DNA from: Acetobacterium woodii DSM 1030
GTDB lineage: Bacteria > Bacillota > Clostridia > Eubacteriales > Eubacteriaceae
Reading direction: 5' to 3'
NCBI RefSeq assembly: GCF_000247605.1
Contig: NC_016894.1
Location: 2,655,732-2,719,731 of the forward strand
DNA: 64,000 nucleotides
The position numbers and the translations under genes were made by a program. Shown one piece after another: positions 1-9,762 of the stretch. The notes under the pieces were generated by a model. That model was not told the DNA's origin and searched no databases. It saw only the letters and a program-made list of their open reading frames with translations. Position 1 is the first letter of the stretch; the number at the start of each line of letters is the position of its first letter.

Positions 1-638
1 CAAACGATTACTCCGTTGGTTTAGCAAAATTCTTTACTGATTCTTTCACCAAATTAACCGGCGATCCCAACGCGATTGTTTCCACCGGAAACTATAATAC
101 TGGCGATCAGGATTTCAACGGTATCTTAACTAACATTAAAGCAACCAACCCAGATGTTATTTTTGCACCCGGTAACTTTACCGAATCAGCATTAATTATC
201 AAACAAGCTCGCGCACTGGGAATCACCGCACCATTTATCGGTGGTGATACCTGGGAAACAAATGAATTCATCACCGTTGGTGGTACCGATGTTGAAGGTG
301 CAGTTATGTCAACATTCTTTGATGATACCAATCCGCTGACCGAAGCTGGTAAAACATTTGTTACCGAATATAAAAAAGCATATCCGGATCGTGAAAATAT
401 TGCGGCTGTAACAGCGCTTGGTTATGACGGATACATGATGACACTTGATGCCATTGAACGTGCCGGTTCTACTGATCCTGTTGCTATCCGCGACGCATTA
501 GCGCAAACAACTGACTTTGAAGGTGCTACCGGGATGATTACGATTGACGCCAATGGTGATGCAACCAAAAATGAAGCGATCATCAAAACGGTTAAAGATG
601 GGAAATTTACTTATCAGGATTCAGTTACCATCGATTAG
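1..638 (+). CDS. livK: Branched-chain amino acid ABC transporter substrate-binding protein, LivK type (5' end cut by window)
   Basis: The reading frame is open from the window edge (first full codon at base 3) to TAG at 636-638, giving the last 211 residues of a periplasmic-binding-fold protein. Segments such as NPDVIFAPGNFTESALIIKQ and AVTALGYDGYMMTLDAIERA, and the closing GMITIDANGDATK, are typical of LivJ/LivK-family (type I) receptors. It would be a lipid-anchored extracellular receptor delivering a branched-chain amino acid or similar ligand to the LivHMGF transporter encoded directly downstream. The signal peptide and ligand carboxylate-binding residues lie outside the window, so the ligand cannot be predicted. 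Identification as a family member is secure. Confidence 0.93.
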   Translation, partial: NDYSVGLAKFFTDSFTKLTGDPNAIVSTGNYNTGDQDFNGILTNIKATNPDVIFAPGNFTESALIIKQARALGITAPFIGGDTWETNEFITVGGTDVEGAVMSTFFDDTNPLTEAGKTFVTEYKKAYPDRENIAAVTALGYDGYMMTLDAIERAGSTDPVAIRDALAQTTDFEGATGMITIDANGDATKNEAIIKTVKDGKFTYQDSVTID

Positions 639-755
639 TTCAGCTACACAAATTAATTTTAAAAGAAGTGTTTAAATCGCTTTCTTTTTTCAAATGCAAA
701 GGTGCATTAACTACAATAAATATGTAATTAACATGTTACCTTCGCAACCACAACA

Positions 756-787
756 TTGAGGGTATTTGTTTAATCAGATACCCTCAA
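756..787 (+). terminator. Stem-loop between livK and livH (attenuator or partial terminator)
   Basis: A 10-bp perfect stem TTGAGGGTAT / ATACCCTCAA with a 12-base loop lies in the 180-bp gap after livK. No clear T-run follows, so it is more likely a partial terminator or mRNA-stabilising 3' hairpin that lets the receptor be made in excess of the membrane components. Expression effect is inference. Confidence 0.5.
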
Positions 788-818
788 TTCAATTAAATGA
801 TATAACGAGGTTTTAATT

Positions 819-1724
819 ATGGTCGTTGGAATGACAATGGAAACATTCTTGCAGCAACTTATTAATGGTTTGTCACTGGGGAGTTTATATGCTCTTATTG
901 CCATCGGTTATACCATGGTTTATGGGATCTTAAGACTGATTAACTTTGCCCATGGTGACATCTTTATGATGGCTGCCTATTTCACATATTTTGGGATTGC
1001 AGTATTTTTTCTGCCCTGGTATGTCACTTTTATTATTACAGTCGGTTTAACAATGTTACTCGGTGTTACCATCGAACGGGTCGCCTATCGTCCGTTACGG
1101 GAAGCCCCCAAAACATCACTGTTAATTTCGGCAATCGGCGTTTCGTTTTTGCTCGAAAACGTAGCAACTTATTTGTTCTCGGGAAAGCCACAGGCATTTC
1201 CGGAATTTCCACTTTTGACAACGCCATTTTTTATTGGCGGGTTGTCAATTCAACCGGTTTCGATTGTTATTCCGATTGTTGCATTTGTCTTGATGACTGC
1301 ACTCCTTTTTATTATTAACAAAACTAAAGTCGGAATGGCTATGCGCGCCGTTGCCGTCGATTATGATACTGCCAAGCTCATGGGTATTAAGATCAATGGG
1401 GTCATTTCTTCAACCTTTGCCATCGGTTCTGCACTTGCCGCTGTTGGTGCCATTTTATGGTGTATGAAATACCCATCGGTGTTACCCCTCATGGGTGTTG
1501 TTCCCGGTTTAAAATGTTTTATCGCTGCTGTAATCGGCGGAATCGGAAATGTCAAAGGTGCCGTTCTCGGGGGCCTGATTCTCGGCTTTTCCGAAGTGCT
1601 GATGGTGGCTTTTTTCCCCGCCCTCACCGGCTATCGAGATGCCATCGCTTTTGTTATATTAATCGTTATTCTATTATTTCTTCCCAATGGACTCCTTGGT
1701 AAGAAACAAGTGGAAAAGGTTTAG
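819..1724 (+). CDS. livH: Branched-chain amino acid ABC transporter permease LivH
   Basis: This 301-residue polytopic membrane protein belongs to the LivH permease family: the N-terminus has the characteristic GLSLGSLYALIAIGYTMVYG followed by LRLINFAHGDIFM, and about eight hydrophobic helices follow, ending with FLPNGLLG. It forms half of the transmembrane channel of the Liv importer with LivM. The chosen ATG has a GAGG ribosome site about eight bases upstream; two further in-frame ATGs at 831 and 837 are possible starts. It lies 180 bp after livK and is followed 14 bp later by livM, so one operon is likely. Confidence 0.93.
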   Translation: MVVGMTMETFLQQLINGLSLGSLYALIAIGYTMVYGILRLINFAHGDIFMMAAYFTYFGIAVFFLPWYVTFIITVGLTMLLGVTIERVAYRPLREAPKTSLLISAIGVSFLLENVATYLFSGKPQAFPEFPLLTTPFFIGGLSIQPVSIVIPIVAFVLMTALLFIINKTKVGMAMRAVAVDYDTAKLMGIKINGVISSTFAIGSALAAVGAILWCMKYPSVLPLMGVVPGLKCFIAAVIGGIGNVKGAVLGGLILGFSEVLMVAFFPALTGYRDAIAFVILIVILLFLPNGLLGKKQVEKV

Positions 1725-1738
1725 AGGAGGTGCCAAAA

Positions 1739-2845
1739 ATGAACGAAACACAACGCAACTTAGGTACCTACTTAAAAGATCATTGGAAAACGATAGTTTT
1801 CTTAGGTATTGTATTACTCGGAATTGGTCTTGCCGATATTTTTGTCGACTCCTATCTCCGACGACTTTTAAATTTATGTGCCATCTATGTTATTGTTAGT
1901 TTGGCTATGAATCTGGTTAATGGTTTTACTGGTCAATTTTCTTTGGGCCAAGCTGGTTTTATGGCAATTGGCGCTTATACCGTCGCAGTTTTGACTGTTC
2001 CGATTGAGTCGCGGGCAGCTATTTTTTACCTGGAACCGATGGCGCCCTTTTTAGCGAATATCCAATTACCCTTTATTGTGGCCTTAATCTTAGGTGGTTT
2101 TATGTCTACCGCCGTCGCTTTTCTAATCGGGTCTCCCTGTTTAAGACTTCGCGGTGATTATTTAGCCATTGCAACGCTGGGATTCTCCGAAATTATCCGC
2201 ATTGTCTTTACAAATACGCAGTCGATTACCAACGGTGCGCTGGGTATCAAAAGTATTCCTACCATTAGTAGTTTATGGTGGACCTTCGGGATTGCCTTAA
2301 TCATTATTATCGCCACGATCCTTCTGATCAATTCTTCCTATGGTCGCGCTTTTAAATCGATTCGTGAAGATGAAATTGCCGCCGAAGCCATGGGGGTAGC
2401 ACTTTTTAAAACAAAGATGACCTCCTTTTTAATTGGCGCTTTTTTTACCGGAGTTGGTGGTGGTCTATTTGCCGCTCTCCTTGGCACCGTCGATCCCAAA
2501 CAATTCTATTTCACGCTAACCTACAATTTTTTATTAATTATTGTCCTTGGCGGTATGGGCAGTATTTCCGGAACAATCATCGCCAGCTTTGTTGTTACCT
2601 TAGGTCAGGAAGCATTACGTTTTCTGGATGAACCAATGGCCTTTGGATTAGATCTGCCAATTTTTAGACCTGGCTTACGGATGGTTGTTTTCTCATTCTT
2701 ACTCATGGCAATTGTCCTCTTCTACCGCAAAGGCTTAATGGGCACTAATGAGCTCACCTGGGATTTCATCGCTGATAAATATCATTCAATTAAACAGGCT
2801 TTAAGTAAAAATAAAACATCCGTTGAGGGAGGTGACAAAAAATGA
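1739..2845 (+). CDS. livM: Branched-chain amino acid ABC transporter permease LivM
   Basis: A 368-residue permease of the LivM family, with LNLVNGFTGQFSLGQAGFMA near the first helices and the cytoplasmic coupling segment GRAFKSIREDEIAAEAMG that contacts the ATPases. It pairs with LivH. An in-frame GTG at 1730 overlaps the ribosome site AGGAGG (1725-1730), so the ATG at 1739, eight bases after that site, is the better start. The stop overlaps the livG start by four bases (ATGA), indicating translational coupling. Confidence 0.93.
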   Translation: MNETQRNLGTYLKDHWKTIVFLGIVLLGIGLADIFVDSYLRRLLNLCAIYVIVSLAMNLVNGFTGQFSLGQAGFMAIGAYTVAVLTVPIESRAAIFYLEPMAPFLANIQLPFIVALILGGFMSTAVAFLIGSPCLRLRGDYLAIATLGFSEIIRIVFTNTQSITNGALGIKSIPTISSLWWTFGIALIIIIATILLINSSYGRAFKSIREDEIAAEAMGVALFKTKMTSFLIGAFFTGVGGGLFAALLGTVDPKQFYFTLTYNFLLIIVLGGMGSISGTIIASFVVTLGQEALRFLDEPMAFGLDLPIFRPGLRMVVFSFLLMAIVLFYRKGLMGTNELTWDFIADKYHSIKQALSKNKTSVEGGDKK

Positions 2846-3648
2846 GTCTTTTAAAAACTGAAAATGTCATCATGCAGTTTGGCGGCGTTGTCGCTGTCAA
2901 CGACTTGAATATTGATATTAAAAAAGGCGAACTCGCTGCCCTTATCGGACCCAACGGAGCTGGAAAGACAACCGCTTTTAATGTCATCACCGGTGTTTAC
3001 ACCCCTACCAAAGGAAAAGTTCTTTTTACGCCAACCGATAAAAAAACTGGCCAGACTACCGAAATTGATATTACTGGTAAAAAACCTGATAAAATTACTG
3101 GTTTAGGGATTGCGCGAACCTTTCAGAATATTCGTCTTTTTAAAGAATTAACGGTTCTTGAAAACGCCCTGGTTGCTACCCATACTAATGTTGACTATAA
3201 CTTCCTTTCAGCTATCCTTAGAACGCCCAAAGCTCGAAAAGGTGAACGACGAGCAAAATCTGATTGCGAGTTTTTATTGGAGCGTTTAGGTCTCATTGAT
3301 CTCAAAAATGAAAAAGCCTCCTCGCTTCCCTACGGTCAGCAACGTCATCTTGAAATTGCCCGAGCCTTAGCCACCAATCCGCAATTGTTACTTCTTGACG
3401 AACCGGCTGCCGGGATGAATCCGCAGGAAACCGATGAATTAACCGATTTAATTTTTAAATTAAAAACTGACTTTGATCTTTCAATTTTTATGATTGAACA
3501 TCACATGGATCTTGTCATGGAAATCTCTGATCATATTTATGTATTGGATTTTGGTTGCACGATTGCCAAAGGAACCCCGGACGAAGTTCAAAATAATCCG
3601 AAGGTTATTGAAGCATACTTGGGGGTGGATGAAGATGTTGAGAATTAA
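2842..3648 (+). CDS. livG: Branched-chain amino acid ABC transporter ATP-binding protein LivG
   Basis: A 268-residue ABC ATPase. It has Walker A GPNGAGKT near residue 37, the LivG-type signature LPYGQQRHLEIARAL, Walker B LLLLDEPAAGMN and the switch histidine in FMIEHHMD. LivG and LivF form the nucleotide-binding pair on the cytoplasmic face. Ribosome site GGGAGG precedes the ATG, which overlaps the livM stop. It ends inside the start of livF. Confidence 0.94.
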   Translation: MSLLKTENVIMQFGGVVAVNDLNIDIKKGELAALIGPNGAGKTTAFNVITGVYTPTKGKVLFTPTDKKTGQTTEIDITGKKPDKITGLGIARTFQNIRLFKELTVLENALVATHTNVDYNFLSAILRTPKARKGERRAKSDCEFLLERLGLIDLKNEKASSLPYGQQRHLEIARALATNPQLLLLDEPAAGMNPQETDELTDLIFKLKTDFDLSIFMIEHHMDLVMEISDHIYVLDFGCTIAKGTPDEVQNNPKVIEAYLGVDEDVEN

Positions 3649-4348
3649 TAATTTACAAGTTGCCTATGGTGGCATCGAAGCTGTCAAAGGTATTGATCTG
3701 GAAGTGCCGGAAGGCAAAATTGTCACATTGATTGGCGCCAACGGTGCTGGAAAAAGCACCACCCTTCGTGCCATTGTCAATCTGGTTAAATCAAAAGCTG
3801 GTAGCATTACCTATAACGATGATGAACTTTTAGGTCTTGATACCACCAAAATTGTTGACAAAGGGATTACCTTGGTCCCCGAAGGACGTCATGTCTTTCC
3901 CGATTTAACCGTCATCGAAAACCTCAAAATTGGCGCTTACATGCGAAAAGATCGGTTAGATGATGATCTCAAGCGAATCTATGGTCTTTTCCCCCGTTTG
4001 GAAGAGCGCTCCTGGCAACCAGCCGGAACCTTATCGGGTGGGGAACAACAAATGCTGGCCGTCGGTCGGGCGATGATGAGCCGGCCCAAACTACTAATGA
4101 TGGATGAACCATCGCTTGGGCTGGCACCATTAATTGTTCAAGGCATTTTTGATATCATCAAAACACTTAATCAAGAAGGTATGACCATTTTACTGATCGA
4201 GCAAAATGCCAATATGGCCCTTAAAGTAGCCGATTATGCTTATGTTCTGGAAACTGGTAAAATTACCAAACAAGGTACCGGTCATGAACTTCTGGCTGAT
4301 GAAAGTATCAAAGAAGCTTATCTGGGCAAGAGTCATCGAAAAAATTAA
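3635..4348 (+). CDS. livF: Branched-chain amino acid ABC transporter ATP-binding protein LivF
   Basis: A 237-residue ABC ATPase with Walker A GANGAGKS, signature LSGGEQQMLAVGRAM, Walker B KLLMMDEPSLGLAP and H-loop region ILLIEQN, all typical of LivF (glutamine in place of the switch histidine is usual for this family). The frame is open further upstream, but the ATG at 3635 follows a GGGGGTGG ribosome site inside the end of livG and gives the normal family length; ATG 3629 is an alternative. It closes the livKHMGF operon and is followed by a terminator. Confidence 0.93.
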   Translation: MLRINNLQVAYGGIEAVKGIDLEVPEGKIVTLIGANGAGKSTTLRAIVNLVKSKAGSITYNDDELLGLDTTKIVDKGITLVPEGRHVFPDLTVIENLKIGAYMRKDRLDDDLKRIYGLFPRLEERSWQPAGTLSGGEQQMLAVGRAMMSRPKLLMMDEPSLGLAPLIVQGIFDIIKTLNQEGMTILLIEQNANMALKVADYAYVLETGKITKQGTGHELLADESIKEAYLGKSHRKN

Positions 4349-4354
4349 GCCAAA

Positions 4355-4400
4355 AAAAGCACTGAGCCATTATTTTAAATAAATAATGGCTCAGTTTTTC
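4355..4400. terminator. Bidirectional Rho-independent terminator between livF and ppx
   Basis: A long stem CTGAGCCATTATTT / AAATAATGGCTCAG (4362-4394) is followed by TTTTT on the plus strand and, read on the minus strand, by TGCTTTTTTT. It can serve both livF (+) and the polyphosphate operon (-), which end here tail to tail. Confidence 0.88.
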
Positions 4401-4405
4401 GTTGT

Positions 4406-5941
4406 TTAGCGATGCGTAATAACCACCTTATTACTAATCGTTAGGTTTCGATTAAAAACCCGTTTAAACTTTTTACCGCATTCACTGATAATCATATCGT
4501 CAAATACGGAATGCCCGGTTGTCAGAACATTGAGTTGCACTTCTTTTTCCATAATCACACAATTAATATCCTTCACGACACCATCCATGCTGCGATCTAA
4601 ATACTCTGAAATTTGCAAAAATAAACTAAGCTGATCAATGAGATGGCGTTCTTGATCCTGAAGTAACACAATATATTCTTCAGCAATTTGAATTTTTTTA
4701 TTAGTACGATGATTGAGGGCAATGAAAGCACTGATTAAAAGTTCTTTTTGTTCAATCCCCAAAAGTCCTGAATTCAGGATAATATAAAAACTATGTTCAT
4801 GATGGTTATCAAATTGAATCTTGATGCCTACATCGTGCAGCATGGCACTGGCGCGGATCATCTTATGAACATCCTGAGTAATCCCATGAATTGGCTGCAA
4901 TTGTTCAAATAACTTTTCAGCAAGCTTAAAAACATGATAAGCATGAGGAATGTTAACATTAAAATTAAGCATAATATTAACTAACGACAATTCGAAGATA
5001 TCATAAACCAGATTATCCTCGTTATAACCAAAATAATTGTAAATGATACCATCGCGCAAACCTGCATTGCTGATGATAAGCTCTGGTGCGTCAATGTGTT
5101 TCATGACCCGTTCAAGAGTATGGCTAGAACCCACAAAAATATCAATTCGACCTTTTGACAATCCTTTTAGATTTGATCGTTCAGAAAAATTCATCTTAGC
5201 GGCCATTTCACAAATTCGTTTAACATCATTTGATTTCATTCGATAATTATGGGCAATTTCTAGCGGATAATCGATCATGCTGCGATGAATCCTGCCAACA
5301 TTTCGAATCGTTCCGCCGACTCCGATTACCGGTAAACCTTTTGCTTTTTTTAGCATCGGCGTTTCATCAAATGCTTTTTTTAAAAATTCATCTAAATCCT
5401 TTAATTTCTGGTCGGTCACCTCATCCGCTAAATCGAATTCCTCAGCTAAATCGATTGATCCAAATGGTAAACTGATTCCATCCACTTTTTTTCGATCTTT
5501 GATTAGCACAAATTCCGTACTTCCACCGCCAATGTCCATCAGTAGCGCATCTTTAACATCGAGGGTATTGATGGCACCTAAATAGTCCATTGAAGCTTCA
5601 ACTTCGCCAGAAATAATCTCAACATCTAAACCTGTTTTTTCCTTGATTTGGGCAACGTAGGCTTCTCCGTTAGAGGCCTTTCGTACGGCTGCAGTTGCTA
5701 CCGCAATGATTTTTTCGATCTCATAGGCCTCGCACATGCTTGTAAACATCGACAACGTTTCTAAACCAAACGCCATTCGTTGCTTTTCAAGTTGACCGGT
5801 TTCTGCCAATCCATCATTTAAACGGACATTAACCTTAACATCATCGATAATCTGAAAATATTCATTATTATAATACTCGCCAATGACGAGATGAACACTA
5901 TTTGATCCAATATCGATAACGCCAATATTTCGTCTTTCCAC
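4406..5941 (-). CDS. ppx: Exopolyphosphatase, Ppx/GppA family with HD-type C-terminus
   Basis: A 511-residue Ppx/GppA phosphatase that removes terminal phosphate from inorganic polyphosphate (or from pppGpp; the two activities cannot be told apart from sequence). The N-terminal ASKHA fold shows VIDIGSNSVHLVIGE, ATAAVRKASNG, the phosphate-binding LLMDIGGGSTEFVL and VIGVGGTIRNVGR. The C-terminal half (about 310-511) has an HD-like helical domain with MLHDVGIKI. It is the last gene of a minus-strand operon and shares one base with the ppk stop, implying coupling of polyphosphate synthesis and breakdown. Confidence 0.9.
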   Translation of the reverse strand: MERRNIGVIDIGSNSVHLVIGEYYNNEYFQIIDDVKVNVRLNDGLAETGQLEKQRMAFGLETLSMFTSMCEAYEIEKIIAVATAAVRKASNGEAYVAQIKEKTGLDVEIISGEVEASMDYLGAINTLDVKDALLMDIGGGSTEFVLIKDRKKVDGISLPFGSIDLAEEFDLADEVTDQKLKDLDEFLKKAFDETPMLKKAKGLPVIGVGGTIRNVGRIHRSMIDYPLEIAHNYRMKSNDVKRICEMAAKMNFSERSNLKGLSKGRIDIFVGSSHTLERVMKHIDAPELIISNAGLRDGIIYNYFGYNEDNLVYDIFELSLVNIMLNFNVNIPHAYHVFKLAEKLFEQLQPIHGITQDVHKMIRASAMLHDVGIKIQFDNHHEHSFYIILNSGLLGIEQKELLISAFIALNHRTNKKIQIAEEYIVLLQDQERHLIDQLSLFLQISEYLDRSMDGVVKDINCVIMEKEVQLNVLTTGHSVFDDMIISECGKKFKRVFNRNLTISNKVVITHR

Positions 5942-8052
5942 TATCTCACTCCTCCAATATTTCGGTTTAGAATTGCTTTTTCCTTCACCGCTGCAAATTC
6001 GTCTTCAGCTTTTTTGCAGAAGTATTCCTGACAGGAAAGTAATTCTTTGCCACGCTTGTCGATTCGAATATAGGCTCCGGTTGCGGTCATTACTCGTGTC
6101 TTAATTGTATCCCTTAAGGTTATATCTAAAATATCTTTGAGTCGTTTTTTGAGACTTTCGTCTTCAACCGGAAATAGTGTTTCAATCCGCCGGTTTAAAT
6201 TTCGTTCCATCCAGTCGGCACTTGACAGATAAATATCTTCTTTGCCCTGATTATAAAAATAGTAAATTCGACTGTGTTCAAGAAAAGTCCCGACGATACT
6301 ATGAACAACGATATTCTCGCTGATATCTGGCAATCCCGGAATTAAAGAGCACATACCCCGAACAATCAATCGAATTTCAACGCCGGCCTGAGATGCTTCA
6401 TAAAGTTTGTTGACGATCCCTTCATCCACCAGCGAATTCATTTTGGCAATAATTTTCCCTTTTTCTCCCATTTTCACGTTTTCAATTTCACGATCAATAG
6501 CAATATAAAAAGCATTTCTCAATGTTTTGGGCGCGACTTCAATCTTTTTCCATAACGTGTAATGACTATACCCCGAAAGCAGATTAAAAAGCGTTGTAAC
6601 ATCGGAACCATAATTTTCTTTAGCCGTAAACATCCCCAAATCCGTATATAAACCAGCTGTTACATCATTATAATTTCCGGTTCCTAAATGGACATAACGC
6701 CGAATTCCATCCGATTCTTTTCGGACCACCAAAATCATTTTACAGTGAATCTTTAGACCGGCCAGTCCATAGATTACATGACATCCGGCCTGTTCCAACT
6801 TTTTCGCCCAAACGATATTATTGGCTTCGTCAAAACGGGCCTTAAGTTCCACTAATACCGTAACTTGTTTGCCATTTTGCGCGGCCTGAATTAAAGCTTC
6901 GATAATCGGCGAATCCCCACTTACGCGATAAAGGGTCTGCTTAATAGCCAAAACATCGACGTCTTTCGATGCTGTTTTAACAAAATCGACAACCGTTTGA
7001 AACGATTGATAAGGGTGGTGAAGCAAGCGATCTTTTTCGCGAATCACTTCAAAAATATCTTCCTTCTCATAAAACTCATCAGAAATAAGCGGGGTATAAC
7101 GCGGTTCCCGAAGTTCATTAAATTCATGTCTATTCTGAAATTTCATATAGCAGGTTAAATCAAGATTACCTTTTAACTCATAAAGTTCATTTTCCTTAAT
7201 TTCCAATTCATTCATGAGCCATTTTTTCATTTTTTTACTCATCTCTTTGGTGACTTCGAGTTTAATGCTGGCACCCCATTTACGCTGTTGGATTGACTTC
7301 TCAATCTCAATCAGTAAATCTTCGGCTTCATCTTCATCAATGGCTAAATCACCATTTCTGGTAATTCTAAATTCATTCACCTGTTTAACTTCATAACCCG
7401 TAAATAACTCATGGACAAAAGGGCTGATTAAATTTTCCACAAAAATGTAATTGTAAACATCCGACTCGTTCGGTTTAGGAAGAGCAATGATTCGTTCTAA
7501 TACCTTTGGGATCTCTAAAATCGCCATAAAATCTTTTTCATCCTTAACCTTTGCTTCGGTATCATGAAGCATAATGCACAAGTACACCTGGTTATTTTTC
7601 ACGAGCGGAAACGGGCGACTACTATCAATCGCCTGAGGGGTTAAAACCGGATAACATTCGTGCCTGAAATAATGCAAAGCAAAGTCTTTACCTTCATCAT
7701 CCAATTCATCATAATCCAAAAAAAAGATATTATTCTGATTAAGCTCGGGCAAGATCGATTTTGATAAACAGGTATATTGCCTTGCCATCATTTCCTGTGT
7801 CAAACTGTTAATCGCCGCTAATTGTTCGAGTGGCGTTAATCCGTCCATACTTTTTTTACTATAACCAACGTTGATCTGATCCATAATACCAGCCACTCGA
7901 ACCATAAAAAACTCATCCAGATTTGATGCGGTAATGGCTAAAAATTTTAAACGATCCATAACCAGATTACATTTATCATAAGCTTCCTCTAAAACCCGAT
8001 AATTAAAATCCAACCAACTAATTTCCCGATTTATCAACAATTTATTTTTCAC
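5941..8052 (-). CDS. ppk1: Polyphosphate kinase 1
   Basis: A 703-residue PPK1, which reversibly moves the gamma phosphate of ATP onto polyphosphate. The N-terminus (NREISWLDFNYRVLEEA), the middle domain and both phospholipase-D-like C-terminal domains are present: the active-site His lies in GLKIHCKMILVVR, followed by YVHLGTGNYND and, further on, a second domain with ADWMERNLNRRIETLFPV. Length matches the family. The gene overlaps its upstream neighbour by four bases and its downstream neighbour by one, so the three polyphosphate genes form one translationally coupled operon. Confidence 0.95.
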   Translation of the reverse strand: MKNKLLINREISWLDFNYRVLEEAYDKCNLVMDRLKFLAITASNLDEFFMVRVAGIMDQINVGYSKKSMDGLTPLEQLAAINSLTQEMMARQYTCLSKSILPELNQNNIFFLDYDELDDEGKDFALHYFRHECYPVLTPQAIDSSRPFPLVKNNQVYLCIMLHDTEAKVKDEKDFMAILEIPKVLERIIALPKPNESDVYNYIFVENLISPFVHELFTGYEVKQVNEFRITRNGDLAIDEDEAEDLLIEIEKSIQQRKWGASIKLEVTKEMSKKMKKWLMNELEIKENELYELKGNLDLTCYMKFQNRHEFNELREPRYTPLISDEFYEKEDIFEVIREKDRLLHHPYQSFQTVVDFVKTASKDVDVLAIKQTLYRVSGDSPIIEALIQAAQNGKQVTVLVELKARFDEANNIVWAKKLEQAGCHVIYGLAGLKIHCKMILVVRKESDGIRRYVHLGTGNYNDVTAGLYTDLGMFTAKENYGSDVTTLFNLLSGYSHYTLWKKIEVAPKTLRNAFYIAIDREIENVKMGEKGKIIAKMNSLVDEGIVNKLYEASQAGVEIRLIVRGMCSLIPGLPDISENIVVHSIVGTFLEHSRIYYFYNQGKEDIYLSSADWMERNLNRRIETLFPVEDESLKKRLKDILDITLRDTIKTRVMTATGAYIRIDKRGKELLSCQEYFCKKAEDEFAAVKEKAILNRNIGGVR

Positions 8053-9599
8053 GATTCAACCCTCTTAATCTTTAGTATCGGTTTAATTCCATACACTTTT
8101 TCCATCGTATTACGACTGGCTTTAAAGAAATATTCTTCCAATTGAAAGTTTTTTCCCGTTGTCAAAGAAATAATTAGTTTTTCATCTTTGACATGACACT
8201 GGATATTCTGGATTTTCTGTTGATAACTCTTATCCAGAGCAATCCCCAATTTCAGTATCGCCGTTAATTTTGCCACCAGCAATTGCTCTTTTTCATCGTT
8301 TGAATGGATAATTTCATCGGCGATAATGAAATTAGTTTTAACGGCTTCAGCAACCTTTCCCATCACCGCTTTTTCAGCTTGAGTAACGCCGATGATGTCA
8401 GTCGTTTCAATAATATAATGGCTTTGCACCCAATAATTTTTATGATCAATAAAACTCCCGACTTCCATCAAATAACACAACATTGATAAAAGCTGTCGTT
8501 CCCGTTTTTCCAACTGATGATATTTTTTTAATGAATCAAATATTTTCAGGCAAATTTTTTCAACAAACTCCGAATGTTTTTGACTGGTATGATATTTTTT
8601 TCCAATCGTTTTTGCCGATAAATAAGAACCCTCTTCGATCCAGTCGATGAGTTGTTGTTTTTTGGTAACTTGAAACTCAAAATCTAAAAATGCATCACCA
8701 ATAATCATTGGTATCAATATAAAGGTCTCAACTCCGGTTTCAGCCAATAATTTTAGATAAAGCATCAAGGTATGATTAAGGGTTTCAGCTTCATTTTGAT
8801 CTAACAAGGGATATTTTTTCAGGAGTTGATTGACGGTAAGATCCCCGGCAATTTTACACAACGCTTCAAACTCCTTGGCTTTGACAACATAATAATTTTG
8901 TCGTACGGTATAACCGCACAACTGCGCAATGACATCAACTTCATGTGACGATACAAATAGTTTTTTGACTTGTCGCTTTCTAATGTTTTCAACAATATCC
9001 TGTGTATTGATCGAAATAAACTCCATCAAGAGGGTTTCAAACCGCTCTGAATTTTCTTCGATCGATTTTAAAATTTCCTTCATTTTAAGATAACCCAGTT
9101 CGGCGGTCTGATGATAATCAATAATACCATTTTTCAAAAGTGCTACCGATACATTGCCACTGGAAATCGAAGCCAACATTTGATCTTCTTTCGTTTCTCC
9201 GGTGATATTAAATTCTGAATCACATTTTAAGATCATATGCCGATAGATGAGATGGGTTTCTTCTTCTTTATCCAGTATCTCAACCTCATAACCACCGGTA
9301 TTTATTTTAATCTGCTCAAGAATATAAAGCCGGTTGCGCGCCTCTCGCAAAGCCGTTGTTCCAAAAATTTTTATTGATTCTACCGCATAGGTTTTAGACA
9401 TTTCTATATATTCATTAATTGTCTGACAAAGTGCGTAAACAGATTTAAAGCTAATCTCACCTTTAGTAAAACTTTGGTTTCCAAAATTTATCGGAAACAT
9501 CGCCCGATCTAATATTTTAATGCATCCTTTGCCGCGTTGTCCGACGATAAACTCACACCGAATTGATCCAATATAAATAACTGAAAATCGCTTAATCAT
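8049..9599 (-). CDS. Divergent Ppx/GppA-family protein, probably lacking the canonical phosphate-binding loop
   Basis: A 516-residue protein that follows the Ppx/GppA layout (IYIGSIRCEFIVG, then FGTTALREARNR, then an HD-like helical C-terminus) but with altered catalytic loops. The usual DIGGGSTE loop reads ASISSGNVSVAL and the second glycine motif (GVGGT in its neighbour) reads VSSHEVD. The ORF is open 18 codons further upstream, but ATG 9599 has GAGGTGA six bases before it and is preferred. It is first in the ppx-like/ppk1/ppx operon. It may be a regulatory or substrate-sensing paralogue rather than an active phosphatase; that is inference. Confidence 0.72.
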   Translation of the reverse strand: MIKRFSVIYIGSIRCEFIVGQRGKGCIKILDRAMFPINFGNQSFTKGEISFKSVYALCQTINEYIEMSKTYAVESIKIFGTTALREARNRLYILEQIKINTGGYEVEILDKEEETHLIYRHMILKCDSEFNITGETKEDQMLASISSGNVSVALLKNGIIDYHQTAELGYLKMKEILKSIEENSERFETLLMEFISINTQDIVENIRKRQVKKLFVSSHEVDVIAQLCGYTVRQNYYVVKAKEFEALCKIAGDLTVNQLLKKYPLLDQNEAETLNHTLMLYLKLLAETGVETFILIPMIIGDAFLDFEFQVTKKQQLIDWIEEGSYLSAKTIGKKYHTSQKHSEFVEKICLKIFDSLKKYHQLEKRERQLLSMLCYLMEVGSFIDHKNYWVQSHYIIETTDIIGVTQAEKAVMGKVAEAVKTNFIIADEIIHSNDEKEQLLVAKLTAILKLGIALDKSYQQKIQNIQCHVKDEKLIISLTTGKNFQLEEYFFKASRNTMEKVYGIKPILKIKRVES

Positions 9600-9697
9600 A
9601 AAAGTCACCTCATATTCTTTTTTATATTCTATCACAATTTCGATAAATTTCATGTTAAAACTCCGTGAAAATAGCGTTTTTTATTAAAATGCCCGCA

Positions 9698-9726
9698 ATA
9701 AAGCCGGCACATAATGCCGGCTTTAT
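9698..9726 (-). terminator. Stem-loop after the methyltransferase operon
   Basis: Twelve-base perfect stem ATAAAGCCGGCA / TGCCGGCTTTAT with a five-base loop, just past the stop of the methyl-THF transferase gene. T-richness downstream is moderate, so termination is probable rather than certain. Confidence 0.65.
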
Positions 9727-9762
9727 CGTTATCTTATCTTGGAGAATATAAAGAATATTTAA

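Noticed and set aside
3494-3634. N-terminal extension of LivF
   Set aside because: The extra 47 residues are the shadow of livG in another frame; the family N-terminus begins at the ATG at 3635.
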